Shown here in pieces: positions 4,674-5,348 of a DNA stretch of 5,348 nucleotides. Each line of letters starts with the position of its first letter. Position 1 is the stretch's first letter. The position numbers and the translations under genes are program-made. This DNA comes from Thermoplasmata archaeon (GTDB lineage Archaea > Thermoplasmatota > Thermoplasmata > RBG-16-68-12), in NCBI GenBank assembly GCA_013329855.1, contig DUJI01000123.1, positions 1 through 5,348 of the forward strand. The letters are read 5' to 3'. The notes under the pieces are model-generated. The model worked only from the letters and a program-made list of their open reading frames with translations, was not told where the DNA came from and made no database searches.

Positions 4674-5255
4674 GTGCGCCGCTTCCTCGTCGTGGGCCAT
4701 CGCGCGGTCACCTCCCCCGAGTTCTCCCTGGACGACCTAGCAGGCGCCGCGGGCCGCATGGACATCCTCCTGAGCGCCGCCAATGCGGCCCTCCTCGTGG
4801 CTCACGACATCCGCCGGGACGCGGAGGCGGATCTGCTCCTCCTCGGACCGCCGGACCCGCCGCGGCTCGTCCGGATCCTGGGCCACCGGGTGCGCTCCTA
4901 CCAGCCCGATCTGCGGAGCAACGCGGCCCTGATCCGGAAGGCGCTGGAGCACGGCTCGCGCGTGGAGCACGAGGTCGCCCCGGGGATCCTCGCGTCGAAG
5001 ACCACCTTCCCGGAGGCGCTCGACCGGCTCGGGCCCGCCTTCGTCTACCTCCGGCAAGGCGGCAAGGATATCCGCACGACCGCCGTTCCCGCGGACGCGA
5101 CCTTCGTGCTCTCGGACAACCAGGATCTGGCCCCCGAGGAGGAGCGTGCCGTGCTCGCGCGAGATGCCCTCGTCCTCGGACTCGGACCTCATGCAGTGCA
5201 TACCGATCAGGCCATCGTGCTTGTCCAGAACGAACTCGACCGGAGAGGCGTATGA
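4674..5255 (+). CDS. trmY: tRNA (pseudouridine(54)-N1)-methyltransferase TrmY (SPOUT class)
   Basis: The enzyme methylates N1 of pseudouridine 54 in the T-loop of tRNA using S-adenosylmethionine; the product m1-psi54 is the archaeal counterpart of bacterial T54. It has 193 residues, against about 200 in M. jannaschii TrmY (MJ1640), with the same landmarks in order: GRMD (27-30), HDIRRD (44-49), PDLR (78-81), APGI (102-105), LSDNQDLAPEEE (146-157) and the C-terminal cofactor-binding region LGLGPHAVHTDQA (168-180) followed by VQNELDRR (184-191). The SPOUT knot should be formed by the C-terminal third. The protein stops at RRGV, slightly earlier than the M. jannaschii one, which carries a few more residues including a Cys. 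GTG 4674 is chosen because the N-terminus MRRFLVVGHRAVTSPEFSLDD aligns at residue 1 and a TTAA box lies 26 bp upstream. The stop overlaps the next start (ATGA). Confidence 0.93.
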   Translation: MRRFLVVGHRAVTSPEFSLDDLAGAAGRMDILLSAANAALLVAHDIRRDAEADLLLLGPPDPPRLVRILGHRVRSYQPDLRSNAALIRKALEHGSRVEHEVAPGILASKTTFPEALDRLGPAFVYLRQGGKDIRTTAVPADATFVLSDNQDLAPEEERAVLARDALVLGLGPHAVHTDQAIVLVQNELDRRGV

Positions 5256-5348
5256 ACGAAACCGAGTACGTACGTACACTGCTGCAGGAGTTCGTACGCA
5301 TCCCCTCCGTCACGGAGGCGGACATGCCCGCCATACTGTCCGCGGCCG
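5252..5348 (+). CDS. Probable M20-family metallopeptidase / deacylase (5' end only)
   Basis: Only 32 codons are inside the window. They read MNETEYVRTLLQEFVRIPSV followed by TEADMPAILSAA. The pattern helix-x-FVRIPSV is the characteristic N-terminus of M20 zinc peptidases and acyl-deacylases (ArgE/DapE/CPG2 group), in which two metals cut an amide bond. The zinc ligands lie further on and cannot be checked, so the substrate is unknown. The start ATG overlaps the trmY stop as ATGA, and GGAGAGG (5242-5248) gives a good ribosome-binding site about 6 bp upstream from GGAG. Translation is therefore probably coupled to trmY. Alternatives would be another hydrolase with a similar N-terminal helix. 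Confidence 0.72.
   Translation, partial: MNETEYVRTLLQEFVRIPSVTEADMPAILSAA

Noticed and set aside
4737..5279. Antisense open frame opposite trmY
   Set aside because: The plus strand carries the full TrmY motif order; the antisense product is a shadow frame.
1..5348. CRISPR arrays, insertion sequences, tRNA or rRNA genes, defence islands
   Set aside because: No spaced direct repeats, transposase motifs, terminal inverted repeats or cloverleaf-like sequence were seen. The gene content is housekeeping, and no multi-gene novel system is supported.

Overview
The window looks like a piece of a G+C-rich archaeal chromosome (about two-thirds G+C by eye). Three features support this. It carries a TrmY-type tRNA pseudouridine-54 N1-methyltransferase, an enzyme characteristic of archaea. 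It carries an Ogg2-type 8-oxoguanine glycosylase whose sequence follows the Methanocaldococcus jannaschii protein closely. Short AT-rich islands (TTAA or similar) sit about 26-32 bp upstream of several GTG/TTG/ATG starts, as expected for archaeal TATA-box promoters giving leaderless or nearly leaderless mRNAs. A high-G+C Thermoplasmatota-like lineage is my best guess, but this is inference, not something the sequence proves.

Layout. Positions 1-365 (minus) hold most of an ArsC / low-molecular-weight phosphatase-fold arsenate reductase, cut by the left edge. A 111-bp divergent promoter region separates it from an M17 leucyl aminopeptidase (477-2006, plus). Next come an Ogg2 8-oxoguanine glycosylase/lyase (2067-2720, plus), a small two-helix membrane protein of unknown function on the minus strand (2731-2955), and a MutY adenine glycosylase (3024-4130, plus). 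These are followed by an unrecognised soluble 152-residue protein (4184-4642), TrmY (4674-5255), and the first 32 codons of a probable M20-family metallopeptidase/deacylase (5252 to the right edge). The last two overlap by ATGA. The coding density is very high and the longest gene-free stretch is only 111 bp.

How the genes fit together. Ogg2 removes 8-oxoguanine paired with C, while MutY removes A mispaired with 8-oxoguanine. The centre of the window is therefore a small 'GO' oxidative-damage repair cluster, with the membrane-protein gene lying between the two repair genes. The two peptidase-type genes (M17 and M20) and the tRNA modification gene are ordinary housekeeping functions. I see no mobile element, CRISPR array, tRNA or rRNA. 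There is no clear evidence of an undescribed multi-gene system; the least explained parts are the 152-residue protein, the small membrane protein and the inverted repeats in the intergenic regions.
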